Source: Streptomyces chumphonensis (GTDB lineage: Bacteria > Actinomycetota > Actinomycetes > Streptomycetales > Streptomycetaceae). Taken from it: a stretch of DNA of 64,000 nucleotides. The notes under the pieces are model-generated. The model had not been told where the DNA came from and did no database searches. It saw only the letters and a list, made by a program, of their open reading frames with translations. The translations under genes were made by a program, and so were the position numbers. The number at the start of each line of letters is the position of its first letter. Position 1 is the first letter of the stretch. The DNA lies in NCBI RefSeq assembly GCF_014779715.1, contig NZ_JACXYU010000018.1:1-64000 (forward strand), written 5' to 3'. Below, piece by piece: positions 8,574 through 16,587 of the stretch.

Positions 8574-8975
8574 TCACATGAACCACACCTGCGAGTAGGA
8601 GAACCAGCGCAACGCCAGTTCGCCCGGTGCGGCCGTGCGGGTTCCGGGCAGCAGCCTGCTCGCCGCCTTGGGGCCGATGCGCTGGAGGTCCGCTTCCTCG
8701 ACCCAGACCGTGGCGCCCTCGTCGAGCATCGTGCGCACCGAACGCCGCGGGTCGGGCAGGGTGTCGAGGGTCCGGCTGCCGAGGTGGACGCTCGGCTCGT
8801 ACTCCGGGGCCGCGACGGCGTAGGTGACGGCGTGTCCGCGCAGGGCGAGGTGCAGTCCGCCGGTCTGCCGGTTGAGTTCCCGGATGATGTAGAGGACGTC
8901 GGCGAACTGTGTCTCCACGGAGCCGCGGTAGGCCCGGTCGACCAGGACCAGCGCCGGGTTCTGCGGGGTGGTCAT
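8574..8975 (-). CDS. DsrE-fold protein A (no cysteine)
   Basis: 133 residues. ALVLVDRAYRGSVETQFADV and GGLHLALRGHAVTYAVA, then MLDEGATVWVEEADLQRIG, give the alternating strand-helix pattern of the DsrE/TusD superfamily. It has no cysteine at all, so it cannot itself carry a persulfide; in TusBCD and DsrEFH two of the three subunits are likewise structural. It is the third of three DsrE-like genes read in series on the minus strand with one-base gaps. Confidence 0.6.
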   Translation of the reverse strand: MTTPQNPALVLVDRAYRGSVETQFADVLYIIRELNRQTGGLHLALRGHAVTYAVAAPEYEPSVHLGSRTLDTLPDPRRSVRTMLDEGATVWVEEADLQRIGPKAASRLLPGTRTAAPGELALRWFSYSQVWFM

Positions 8976-8976
8976 C

Positions 8977-9381
8977 TCAGCAGACCCCCAGGGTGAGTGC
9001 CTTGCCGGCGGCCTGCGTGTGCTCGTGGAAGGTGAACGGCGGCCGCCGTCGGACCTCGGGGATCTGGTCGCCCATGCCGCGCTCGTCGGAGCAGAACCGG
9101 CACACGTACCAGTGCAGTCGCCCGGGGTGGTCGGCGATGAGCCCCCGGGCCACGGCTGCCGTCGAGGGGTGGTCGCGCGTCCAGTCGACGACGTTGCGGG
9201 GCTTGGAGTCGCCCAGGGAGCGGCGCGTCAGCCCGGTCGCGTCGCCGCACGTCCACACCTGGAGCGTGGCACCGCGGTCCAGCAGCGCGTGCGCGAGGCG
9301 GAAGGTCGTGCTCACCAGATCGGTGCGGTGCGGGCCGCCGAAGACGGCGAGCAGGACGTCGGTGCGGGGTACGGGAGCCAT
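8977..9381 (-). CDS. DsrE-fold protein B (cysteine-bearing)
   Basis: 134 residues starting with DVLLAVFGGPHRTDLVSTTF, a DsrE-type first strand and helix. Unlike its two neighbours it has cysteines: one in WTCGDATG, a CRFC pair around residues 105-108 and a Cys at the extreme C-terminus. The last two groups sit where DsrE/TusD or DsrC-like proteins hold persulfide. It is the candidate sulfur carrier of the three-protein set. Start ATG 9379-9381 lies just after the stop of the preceding DsrE-like gene. Confidence 0.7.
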   Translation of the reverse strand: MAPVPRTDVLLAVFGGPHRTDLVSTTFRLAHALLDRGATLQVWTCGDATGLTRRSLGDSKPRNVVDWTRDHPSTAAVARGLIADHPGRLHWYVCRFCSDERGMGDQIPEVRRRPPFTFHEHTQAAGKALTLGVC

Positions 9382-9382
9382 G

Positions 9383-9709
9383 TCAGTGCCACACCACCTT
9401 CGTCTGGGGATCGAGCAGCCGCGCGGCCAGGTCGTCCATCTCCACCGTCCGCGCCCGCGCCAGCAGGTCGTCCGGGGTGAGGGAGCGCTGCTGCGCGGAG
9501 AACGCGTCGACCAGGACGTGGCCTCCCGCGCCGAGGAACTCGTCCACGCGCGGCAGGGCGCCGGGGAGGGCCGCGAACACGGCGTTGTCGACGAGGAACA
9601 GCGACGTGTGGTGTCCGGCGGCCGCCAGGTGCAGGGCGTCCTCCACGAACCGCTCGCCTCCGGGGCTGTGTGCCGGGTCGTCGCTCTGGACGAGCAGGAG
9701 CTCCGTCAC
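9383..9709 (-). CDS. DsrE-fold protein C (no cysteine)
   Basis: 108 residues, ELLLVQSDDPAHSPGGERFV at the N-terminus and DPQTKVVWH at the C-terminus, with the DsrE-like order of short strands and helices. No cysteine. The GTG start at 9707-9709 overlaps the TGA of the hydrolase-2 gene by four bases, so it is coupled to the biosynthetic operon and not an independent insertion. Confidence 0.62.
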   Translation of the reverse strand: MTELLLVQSDDPAHSPGGERFVEDALHLAAAGHHTSLFLVDNAVFAALPGALPRVDEFLGAGGHVLVDAFSAQQRSLTPDDLLARARTVEMDDLAARLLDPQTKVVWH

Positions 9710-10713
9710 GCGTCGGCCTCCGTCCGCTGGTGGTGGTGTCGGTCGCGGGGCGGGGAGGTTCCCGCGCCGGCCGTGAACGCGTCGGCGAGGAAGTCCAGGA
9801 CCTGGGTGCGGTACTCCTGCCGGTCGAACCGGATCGCGTTCATGTGCATCGCCGTCGGGGCGACCCACAGGTGCGCCCCGGGCAGCGCGCGGGCGACCTT
9901 GCCGACCTGCGCCGCGCTGACGACGGGGTCCTCGGCCCCGGCGACGAACATCAGCCGGGTCGACACCCCGGCCATGTCCGGGGGCCAGTTCCGGACCGCG
10001 AGCATGTGGAAGGCGAGCGTCCGGAACACCCGCCGGTAGGCGGTGAACGCCGCCCGGCGCCGCAGGTGCTCCGGCAGGCCGCCCCGGCGCAGCTCCGCGA
10101 AGCCCGCGAGGCCCGCCGGGATGTCGTGCATCGGCCCGCTGTCGCAGATGACGGCGCTCAGCGCGGGGGCGTCCGCGACGCTGAGCACCTGCAGGGAGGG
10201 CCAGGCCGAGAAGGAGAAGCCGAGCACCGCCAGCCCGCCGCCGCCGACCTCGGGGTCGGCGGCCACCTCGCGCAGCACGTCCCGCAGGTCGCTGGTGTAG
10301 CGCCGGGCCATGCGGGTGAAGCGCCGGTCCCCGCCGCTCTCGCCGTGGTTGCGCATGTCGTAGGCCACCACGTGGTATCCGGCCCGGTGCAGCATCTCGA
10401 TGTGGCTGAGCGTGCTGGACTTGGACCGCTCCACACCGTGGCAGATCACCACGGTGTGCGGCCCGTCCCCGGGGACGACCCACGCTTCGAGGGCGAGGCC
10501 GTCCAGGGTGGTGGTGACCCGCATGCGCCGCATGGGCAGCCCCTTGTTCTCGGGGGTGCGCCCGACCCGGCTCTGCGGCGGGTGGTAGAGCTCGTAGGCG
10601 TGGCGCGCCCCGTGCAGCGCTCCGCGCAGCGCCGCCGCGGGTGCCGTCAGCACCCGCGGCAGGGCGCGCGGGGCCCCGGTGGCACGCCCGTGCTGGGCTT
10701 CCGTGTCGTCCAT
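9706..10713 (-). CDS. Alpha/beta hydrolase 2
   Basis: 335 residues, paralogue of the hydrolase at 2,743-3,678. HGVERSKSSTLSH oxyanion region, nucleophile elbow GFSFS (Ser167), acid in GAEDP and a C-terminal His (APTAMHMN). The N-terminal 45 residues are Ala/Arg-rich with a weak hydrophobic stretch, less clearly a membrane anchor than in its paralogue. Two such hydrolases may work together, for example in hydrolysis and acyl transfer. Confidence 0.8.
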   Translation of the reverse strand: MDDTEAQHGRATGAPRALPRVLTAPAAALRGALHGARHAYELYHPPQSRVGRTPENKGLPMRRMRVTTTLDGLALEAWVVPGDGPHTVVICHGVERSKSSTLSHIEMLHRAGYHVVAYDMRNHGESGGDRRFTRMARRYTSDLRDVLREVAADPEVGGGGLAVLGFSFSAWPSLQVLSVADAPALSAVICDSGPMHDIPAGLAGFAELRRGGLPEHLRRRAAFTAYRRVFRTLAFHMLAVRNWPPDMAGVSTRLMFVAGAEDPVVSAAQVGKVARALPGAHLWVAPTAMHMNAIRFDRQEYRTQVLDFLADAFTAGAGTSPPRDRHHHQRTEADA

Positions 10714-11507
10714 CAGGCGGTGAGCACTTCCCCGCCGTCAACGCCGATGACGTTGCCCGTGATCCAGGAGGACTCGGTCCGCGAGAGGAGGAGCACGGCC
10801 TCGCCGACGTCCTCGGGCCGGGTGAGGCGCCCGTGCGGGTTGGTCCGCGTGGCGCGCTGCACCAGCTCCTCGTGTTCGGGGATGCGCTCCAGCGAGGGGG
10901 TCACCGTGACCCCGGCCCGCAGGGCGTTCACCGCGACGCCGCTGGGCGCGAGTTCCATCGCGAGCTGCCGGACATGGGACTCCAGCGCGCACTTGGCGGC
11001 GGAGACGGCACCGTAGTTCGGCGAGACCTTGAGGTCGCCGGCGCTCGTCATCGCGTAGATCTTGGCGCCCTGACGCAGCAGGCCGGCCGCGTACAGGTCC
11101 TGGGTCCAGTAGACGAGGGAGTGGGCCATCACGTCCAGCGTCATGTTCATCTGGCGCTCCGAGACCCCGGGCGTCCCCTCCTCGGGGACGAAGGGCACGA
11201 GCGTGCCGAACGCCAGGGAGTGGACGAGGACGCGGATGCCGCGCTCGCCCGTCAGCTCGCGGAAGGCGGGCACCAGTTCGGCGCGGGTGGCGGCCCGTGC
11301 GGCGTTGGCGTTGTGGAAGTGCGCCTGGACCCCGAGGGAGCGCAGTTCCTCGACCGCGACCTCCGCCTTCTCCTGGCCGCTGGCCGTGTCGAAATGGACG
11401 CCGAGGATGTTCACCCCCTCGTGCGCGAGCCGTCGCGCCACCGCCAGGCCCATGCCGCTGGAGACGCCCAGGACGAGCGCCCAGGAACCGTCGAGAGGTG
11501 TTTCCAT
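10713..11507 (-). CDS. Enoyl-ACP reductase, FabL/FabI-type SDR
   Basis: 264-residue short-chain dehydrogenase. The catalytic pair is Tyr165 and Lys172, spaced Tyr-x6-Lys as in FabI and FabL rather than Tyr-x3-Lys of ketoreductases; the flanking text (SPNYGAVSAAKCALESHVR, then VNALRAGVTVTPSLERIP) closely resembles Bacillus FabL. It would reduce enoyl-ACP, making fully saturated positions possible in the chain. Such a reductase is not part of classical aromatic type II polyketide clusters. Confidence 0.8.
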   Translation of the reverse strand: METPLDGSWALVLGVSSGMGLAVARRLAHEGVNILGVHFDTASGQEKAEVAVEELRSLGVQAHFHNANAARAATRAELVPAFRELTGERGIRVLVHSLAFGTLVPFVPEEGTPGVSERQMNMTLDVMAHSLVYWTQDLYAAGLLRQGAKIYAMTSAGDLKVSPNYGAVSAAKCALESHVRQLAMELAPSGVAVNALRAGVTVTPSLERIPEHEELVQRATRTNPHGRLTRPEDVGEAVLLLSRTESSWITGNVIGVDGGEVLTA

Positions 11508-11516
11508 GCTGTTCTC

Positions 11517-12518
11517 CTATGCCTCGTCCCGCGGCGTGGCGGCCGGGGCTGCGTCGGTACGGTCGGGGGGTATGACCCAGCAGAGGGCGACGTTGCCCTG
11601 GGCCGCCGCCGTCACGACGGCCGTGGGGCCCTCGGCCCCGGAACCCAGCAGCCCCGCGATCTGGAGGAGCGGTTCCAGCGACCCGGCTCCCGCCGGCACG
11701 CGGCGCACGTCGGTCCCCAGGGCGCCGAGGACCGCTGCCGAGACCGGCGAGTCGTCGACGACGGCGACGACCGTCGCGTCCCGGAGGGCGAGCCCTCCGG
11801 GACCCTCGCCGAGGATCCGTCCGGCCCGCTCCCGGGCCTCGGGGGCGGGCGTCCCCGGCGGCAGGTAGCCGGAGCGCACCACGAGGTGGCCGAGGACGTC
11901 GCTCCCGCGCGCGGCCGCGTCCCGGGCGGGCTCCAGCACCAGGGCGACGGCGCCCGCCTCGGAGTCGCGGACGGCGGGGTCCAGCGGGGCGAGGGCCTCC
12001 TCGGTCGCCCCCGCCAACAGCCAGTCCGCCCGGCCCAGCCCAACCGACCGCAGCCCGGTCTGGATCGCCTCCAACCCGGCGACGCGGGGGCTGGTGAGGG
12101 TCAGGTTGAAGCCCTGGAGGCCGTGCTCCATGGCCATCCGGCTGCCGAAGAGGTTGATCGAGAAGAACGGGGCCGTCGCCGGGCTCAGGTCGGTGGCGCT
12201 GCCGGTGGTGATCGTCGTGTCCATCGCCGCGTGCAGCGCCTCGGCCGCGCTGTTGGTCCCCACGGCGGCCCCCCGGCTCTCCGGGGGTGCGTGGTCCAGG
12301 CCGCCGCCCGCCTCCAGCGCCCGGTTGGACGCGGCCAGGAAGTACTGGGCTGCGGTCGGCAGGTACTTGTAGCCCCGGCGCCCGAGGTGGGTGCGGTGGT
12401 CGAACCAGCCCTCCGGGGAGGCGGTCCGCTCCCGGCCCGCGGCGGAGCCGTCGAAGCCGCGCGGGCTCACCACGCCGACGCCGGTCACGGCCACACGGGT
12501 GGCGTCAAGGGCGGTCAT
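11517..12518 (-). CDS. Chain-length-factor-like KS homologue (KS-beta)
   Basis: 333 residues, shorter than a normal KS. VAVTGVGVVSPRGFDGSAAG starts the fold, but at the nucleophile elbow the sequence reads LTSPRVAGLEAI, so the Cys is lost, and the HGTGT and GHTxG loops are eroded. It is encoded directly after, and overlapping by four bases, an active KS (12,515-13,699), the classic KS/CLF pair layout. It probably sets chain length in that heterodimer. Confidence 0.8.
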   Translation of the reverse strand: MTALDATRVAVTGVGVVSPRGFDGSAAGRERTASPEGWFDHRTHLGRRGYKYLPTAAQYFLAASNRALEAGGGLDHAPPESRGAAVGTNSAAEALHAAMDTTITTGSATDLSPATAPFFSINLFGSRMAMEHGLQGFNLTLTSPRVAGLEAIQTGLRSVGLGRADWLLAGATEEALAPLDPAVRDSEAGAVALVLEPARDAAARGSDVLGHLVVRSGYLPPGTPAPEARERAGRILGEGPGGLALRDATVVAVVDDSPVSAAVLGALGTDVRRVPAGAGSLEPLLQIAGLLGSGAEGPTAVVTAAAQGNVALCWVIPPDRTDAAPAATPRDEA

Positions 12519-13699
12519 GCGGCGGCCTCCTGCATCACGAGAGAGACGTTGTTGCCGCCGAACGCGTAGGCGTTGACCATGACGGCCGATCCGGCCAGTG
12601 CGGTCGCCTCCTCGGGGAGGCTGACCCGGCACTCGGGGTCGGGATCCGTCCGCGGAACGTTCGGCGGAACCGTTCCGTTGCGCACGATCAGCGCGGCCGA
12701 CAGGGCCGCCAGCGCCCCCGCCGCGCCACCCGTGTGGCCGATCAGCGACTTGAGGCTGTACAGGGGTCGCTCCAGGGCGGCCGTACCGAGCAGCCCGGCC
12801 AGCGCCCGGCTCTCCACGGTGTCGTTGATGAGCGTGCCCGTGCCGTGCGGCACGACGCACCCCAGCTCGGCGGGGCCGATGCCCGCCTCGGCGAGTGCGT
12901 GGCGCATCGCCCGGGTGATCTGCACGCCCTCCGGCTCGATCGCCGTCGTGTGGTGCGCGTCGCAGCTCCAGCCGGCTCCGGCCAGCCGTGCGTACACCGT
13001 GGCGGCGGACCGCCGCCGGGCGTGCGCGGCGGACTCCAGGACGAGCGCCGCGGCGCCCTCCCCGAAGACCGTCCCCGCACGCTTGGCGTCGAACGGCCGG
13101 CAGGTGTCCGGGTCGACGGCACCCAGCCGGTTGAAGCAGCCGAGGGCCACCCGGGAGTAGGCCTCGGCGCCACCGGCGATCACGACGTCCGCCTCCCCGG
13201 AACGGATCAGGTCCGCCGCGAGGGACACGGCGAAGCCGCTCGCCGCGCAGGCGTTGCTGACGCTCGTGTTCGGCCCCGCCGCGCCGACCAGCTCGCCGAC
13301 GGCGGAGGCGACGCTGAACGTGGCGTTCCAGCGGTCGTGCTCCGGGTGCCCGTCGGTGCGCCACTGCTCGTGCAGCCCGGCGTCACCCATCCCGGTTCCG
13401 ATGACCACGGCGGTCCGCCACGGGTCGTGGTCCACCAGCCCCGCGTCGGCCATGGCCTGCCGCGTGACGTCGAGCGCGAACCGCGACGCGACCCCCAGCG
13501 GCTGCCCGTCCAGCGCCTCCACCGGCGCGGGGACGTCGGCGTCGGGCACCGCGTACATGTGCGGGATGTCCATGTGCGCGTGGGGGTCGGCGACCTTCCG
13601 CGGGGCGCTGACGGCCCGGTTCATGCCGTCCCAGAAGGCGTTCAGGCCCGATCCCAGACATGAGATGACGCCCAGTCCGGTGATGAGTACGTCGTCCAT
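12515..13699 (-). CDS. Beta-ketoacyl synthase (KS-alpha), active
   Basis: 394 residues with a full catalytic triad: Cys151 (SNACAASG), His285 (PHGTGTLIND) and His322 (GHTGGAAG). It carries out decarboxylative Claisen condensation of malonyl-ACP with the acyl chain. It forms an evident pair with the Cys-less homologue that follows. Confidence 0.92.
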   Translation of the reverse strand: MDDVLITGLGVISCLGSGLNAFWDGMNRAVSAPRKVADPHAHMDIPHMYAVPDADVPAPVEALDGQPLGVASRFALDVTRQAMADAGLVDHDPWRTAVVIGTGMGDAGLHEQWRTDGHPEHDRWNATFSVASAVGELVGAAGPNTSVSNACAASGFAVSLAADLIRSGEADVVIAGGAEAYSRVALGCFNRLGAVDPDTCRPFDAKRAGTVFGEGAAALVLESAAHARRRSAATVYARLAGAGWSCDAHHTTAIEPEGVQITRAMRHALAEAGIGPAELGCVVPHGTGTLINDTVESRALAGLLGTAALERPLYSLKSLIGHTGGAAGALAALSAALIVRNGTVPPNVPRTDPDPECRVSLPEEATALAGSAVMVNAYAFGGNNVSLVMQEAAA

Positions 13700-13742
13700 T
13701 CGTCTCTCCAGGTGCCGTTCGACGTCCGCGGAACTCCCTCGC

Positions 13743-14777
13743 TCAGCTCTGGGCCGGTCCGCCCTTGAAGGCGTTCACCACGCGCTCGTCGAAGTTGACC
13801 AGCGACCAGTCCTTGCGGTTCTCGATCACCGCGTAGCCGTGGGTGATCCGGCCCGTCTCCGTCTGCACCAGCCGACCGTCGCGGACGACGTAGCAGTCCA
13901 TGCGGGAGGTGTAGGTGAAGTCCTTGAACACCTCTTCCACCGTGTAGACGGTGTAGAGGTCCTCCTCCATCAGGGCCTCGTCGAGGATCTGCACCCGCGA
14001 GTGCGGCACGACGGGGATCCACCGCCGGTCGTCGAGGAGCGTCTTGATGGAGATGCCGCGGTCGGCGAGGAAGAGGTCGACGACCTCCTCCATCTGCCGC
14101 AGGTAGCCCGACATCTGCAGGCGCTCCGTGAAGTGGCAGTAGGGGTAGGGGATGCGCCACTTCCAGCCGAACGCGTTCTCGCCCTGCGTGAGCTGGGCCA
14201 GGACCGGGTCGTCGGAGGCGGTGGTACCGCGGCCCTGGGCCAGGGAGGTGTTGTCCGCCGGGGTGACGGCGACGCTGGGGGCCTCGGCGGCCTCCAGGTG
14301 GGCGCCGAGCCGGGGCACGACGAAGCGGCTCAGGAGCGCGGGCGGCTCGTCGGCGCTCTGGAGGTAGCCGTCGGGGCGCAGGGACACCTTGACCTTGGAG
14401 GTGACGGCCTTCACCGGCTCCCCGTCGCGCTCGACGGTCACCGTCACGCGGAAGCCGATGACGCGGTCGTCCTCCTTGGTGTGGGGCACGACCTCCGCCT
14501 GGGCGGTGTCGTCCATGTGGAAGGCGTGCAGGATGCGCGTGTCGAGGTCGACGATGTCCAGCCCGAGCCCGAACTCCTCGTACAGCCCGCGCGCCGGGAG
14601 GCCGGCCGTGCGGAAGTGGTCGAGGACGGCCTCCTCCACCATGTAGTTGACGTGCTTGAAGCCGATCCAGGTGCAGATGTTGGAGCCCTCGTAGCGAGGA
14701 CGGACGGTCACCGTGGACGTCGTCTCCAGCAGGGCCTTCAGGCCCGTGGTCAAGGCGGTGTCGGTCAGTGCGGTCAT
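13743..14777 (-). CDS. Double-hotdog protein (dehydratase or thioesterase)
   Basis: 344 residues with two hotdog-like halves. The first has GFKHVNYMVEEAVLDHF, the second YPYCHFTERLQMSGYLRQMEEVV followed by FTYTSRMDCYVV and TGRITHGYAVIEN. Family resemblance is to 4HBT-type thioesterases and acyl-ACP-acting hotdog proteins. A release or isomerisation/dehydration step on ACP-bound polyketide is possible. The gene starts at ATG 14775-14777, overlapping the hydrolase-3 stop by one base. Confidence 0.65.
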   Translation of the reverse strand: MTALTDTALTTGLKALLETTSTVTVRPRYEGSNICTWIGFKHVNYMVEEAVLDHFRTAGLPARGLYEEFGLGLDIVDLDTRILHAFHMDDTAQAEVVPHTKEDDRVIGFRVTVTVERDGEPVKAVTSKVKVSLRPDGYLQSADEPPALLSRFVVPRLGAHLEAAEAPSVAVTPADNTSLAQGRGTTASDDPVLAQLTQGENAFGWKWRIPYPYCHFTERLQMSGYLRQMEEVVDLFLADRGISIKTLLDDRRWIPVVPHSRVQILDEALMEEDLYTVYTVEEVFKDFTYTSRMDCYVVRDGRLVQTETGRITHGYAVIENRKDWSLVNFDERVVNAFKGGPAQS

Positions 14778-15628
14778 CAGTTGTACTCCAGAGCTGACAG
14801 GTGTCCCGGCCGTGCCGGGACACTGACGTCGTGTATGAGTGCGTTGGTCAGGTCGGCGAAGACCCCGGGGCGCTCCACCATCGAGAAGTGGCCGGTGCCG
14901 TCCAGGACGTGCACCGAGGCGTCGAGCAGGGCCTCGCCCAGCGCGTGCGCGTCCCGGGGGAAGGCCGCGAAGTCGTCGGCCCCCGCGATGATCCGGACGG
15001 GCAGGCGCATGGCGTCCGTGCGCAGGGTGGGCGTCTTCAGGTAGGTGTCGAAGAAGCGCATCCAGCCGTGGCAGCCGACGCGGTCCCGGACCTTCAGCGC
15101 CATGAGGTGCCGGACCTCCTCGGAGAGCCGGCCCCCCGAGCGGACGCGTACGCCGTCCTCGAGGATCTTGTCGAAGTGGTTGAGGTAGTAGGAGATCGTG
15201 TCCCAGGCGAAGTCCTCGGCCGACGCCCGGTAGAAGGGCGAGGCGAGCACGACCCCGCGCGGCGGGGCGACGTCCGCGTCCGGGGTGGCGCACCGGGCGT
15301 CGAGCCAGCCGAGGAGGGCGCCGGCCCCGAAGGAGTGCGCGACGACGACGTCGGGGCCGCCGGGCACCGCGCGGATCGCCCGGTCCGCCCAGGTGGACGG
15401 CGCGGGCTCCCACCAGCCGTCCACTCCGGCGCCGCGCCAGGGCAGGTCCGCCGTCCACACCTCGCACACCGGGTCCAGCAGCGGGAGGAGCGCCTCCCAG
15501 CAGCTGGAGCTGCTCGCCAGGCCGTGGAGCAGCAGGACGCGCGGTGCGTCCGGCGTTCCGGCGGCGGCGACCCGGGCCCGTCGCACGACGACGGGCGCGT
15601 CCTCGGGGACCGGCGGACCCGCGCTCAC
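14777..15628 (-). CDS. Alpha/beta hydrolase 3
   Basis: 283-residue soluble alpha/beta hydrolase: LLLHGLASSSSCWE, nucleophile elbow AHSFGAG (Ser99), acid in GADDFAAFP and His in GTGHFSMVERP. Unlike the two GFSFS hydrolases it has no N-terminal hydrophobic segment and resembles ester or C-C bond hydrolases. The GTG start overlaps the KS-like stop by four bases. It is a candidate for chain release or editing. Confidence 0.8.
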   Translation of the reverse strand: MSAGPPVPEDAPVVVRRARVAAAGTPDAPRVLLLHGLASSSSCWEALLPLLDPVCEVWTADLPWRGAGVDGWWEPAPSTWADRAIRAVPGGPDVVVAHSFGAGALLGWLDARCATPDADVAPPRGVVLASPFYRASAEDFAWDTISYYLNHFDKILEDGVRVRSGGRLSEEVRHLMALKVRDRVGCHGWMRFFDTYLKTPTLRTDAMRLPVRIIAGADDFAAFPRDAHALGEALLDASVHVLDGTGHFSMVERPGVFADLTNALIHDVSVPARPGHLSALEYN

Positions 15629-16587
15629 GCGGCGTCCCTCACCGCTCGCAGCACCAGGCCGGCCACCGCGTCGGAGCCGTCGTCGCCGTTGGTGAGCAGG
15701 GCGACGCCCAGGTCGTTCCCGGCGAAGCCGCCCACCGCGGCGGCGCACTGGGCGACGCCCAGGGCACCGGAGGCGTGGCCGATGTTCCGGCTCAGGTCGT
15801 GCCGGGCGAGGCCGCGCGTCGCGGGGACGGGCAGCTCGGCGTCGAAGCCCTGCGGGGTGAACCAGACGTCGGCACCGGTGTCGTCGGGCAGCAGCGCCGC
15901 GACACACTCGGCCACCGAGCCGCCGCGCGTGTACGCGCCGAGTTCGGCCAGCGGGACGACGCCTCGCTCGCGGGCGTCCACCGCGCGCTCCAGGACGACG
16001 GCGACGGCACCGTCCAGCACGTCCGGGCCCGCGTGGCCGGTCAGGGCGTCGGTCACCTCGTTGCGCGTCTCCACACCGATGACGACCGTGCGCGCCGCCC
16101 GACCGGACGCGATGAGGCTCGCGCCCCACCGCAGCGCGTCGAGGCCGCTCGTGACGCCGTTGCACAGCATGAGGTTCGGCCCGCGCAGGGCGAACCTGAT
16201 GGCGACGGACGACGCCACCACGTTGCTGGACGCGTTGGGCAGGCCCATCGGGCTGATTCCGTCCACCGACTGCTCGGCGATCTCGGCGGCCGTCCGGCAG
16301 ACGGTGTCGAGGTTGCCGAGGTTGGAACTGGCCACGACGGCCGTGGAGGCGCCGAGAGCGCAGGTCTCCGACTCCTCGGTGATCAGCCGGGCCTCCCGCA
16401 GGGCGTCCCGCGCGGCGGCGAGGGCCAGCTGGGTGGCCCGGTCCTTGTAGCGCAGGCCCTTGCGGCCGATGCGCTCCGCCGGGGAAACGGCGTCCGCGCC
16501 GGGTGCGGCGCGGAGCAGGTCCGCAGCCCGCGTCACCCCGGGCAGGGCCAGGCCGATGCCGGTCACGTGCACGCTGGGGGCGCTCAT
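15625..16587 (-). CDS. KS-family protein lacking the active-site Cys (KS-beta 2)
   Basis: 320 residues. The elbow region reads LMLCNGVTSGLDALRWG, which aligns with a TACSSG-type site so that Val replaces the nucleophile, although a Cys sits three residues earlier. IGHASGALG is retained but no HGTGT loop is seen. It overlaps the active KS at 16,584 by four bases, giving a second KS/CLF pair. Confidence 0.75.
   Translation of the reverse strand: MSAPSVHVTGIGLALPGVTRAADLLRAAPGADAVSPAERIGRKGLRYKDRATQLALAAARDALREARLITEESETCALGASTAVVASSNLGNLDTVCRTAAEIAEQSVDGISPMGLPNASSNVVASSVAIRFALRGPNLMLCNGVTSGLDALRWGASLIASGRAARTVVIGVETRNEVTDALTGHAGPDVLDGAVAVVLERAVDARERGVVPLAELGAYTRGGSVAECVAALLPDDTGADVWFTPQGFDAELPVPATRGLARHDLSRNIGHASGALGVAQCAAAVGGFAGNDLGVALLTNGDDGSDAVAGLVLRAVRDAA

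Noticed and set aside
11517..13364. One long 615-residue frame over both KS genes
   Set aside because: Only its C-terminal 333 residues resemble a KS homologue; the rest is an Arg/Gly-rich shadow of the active KS gene in another frame.
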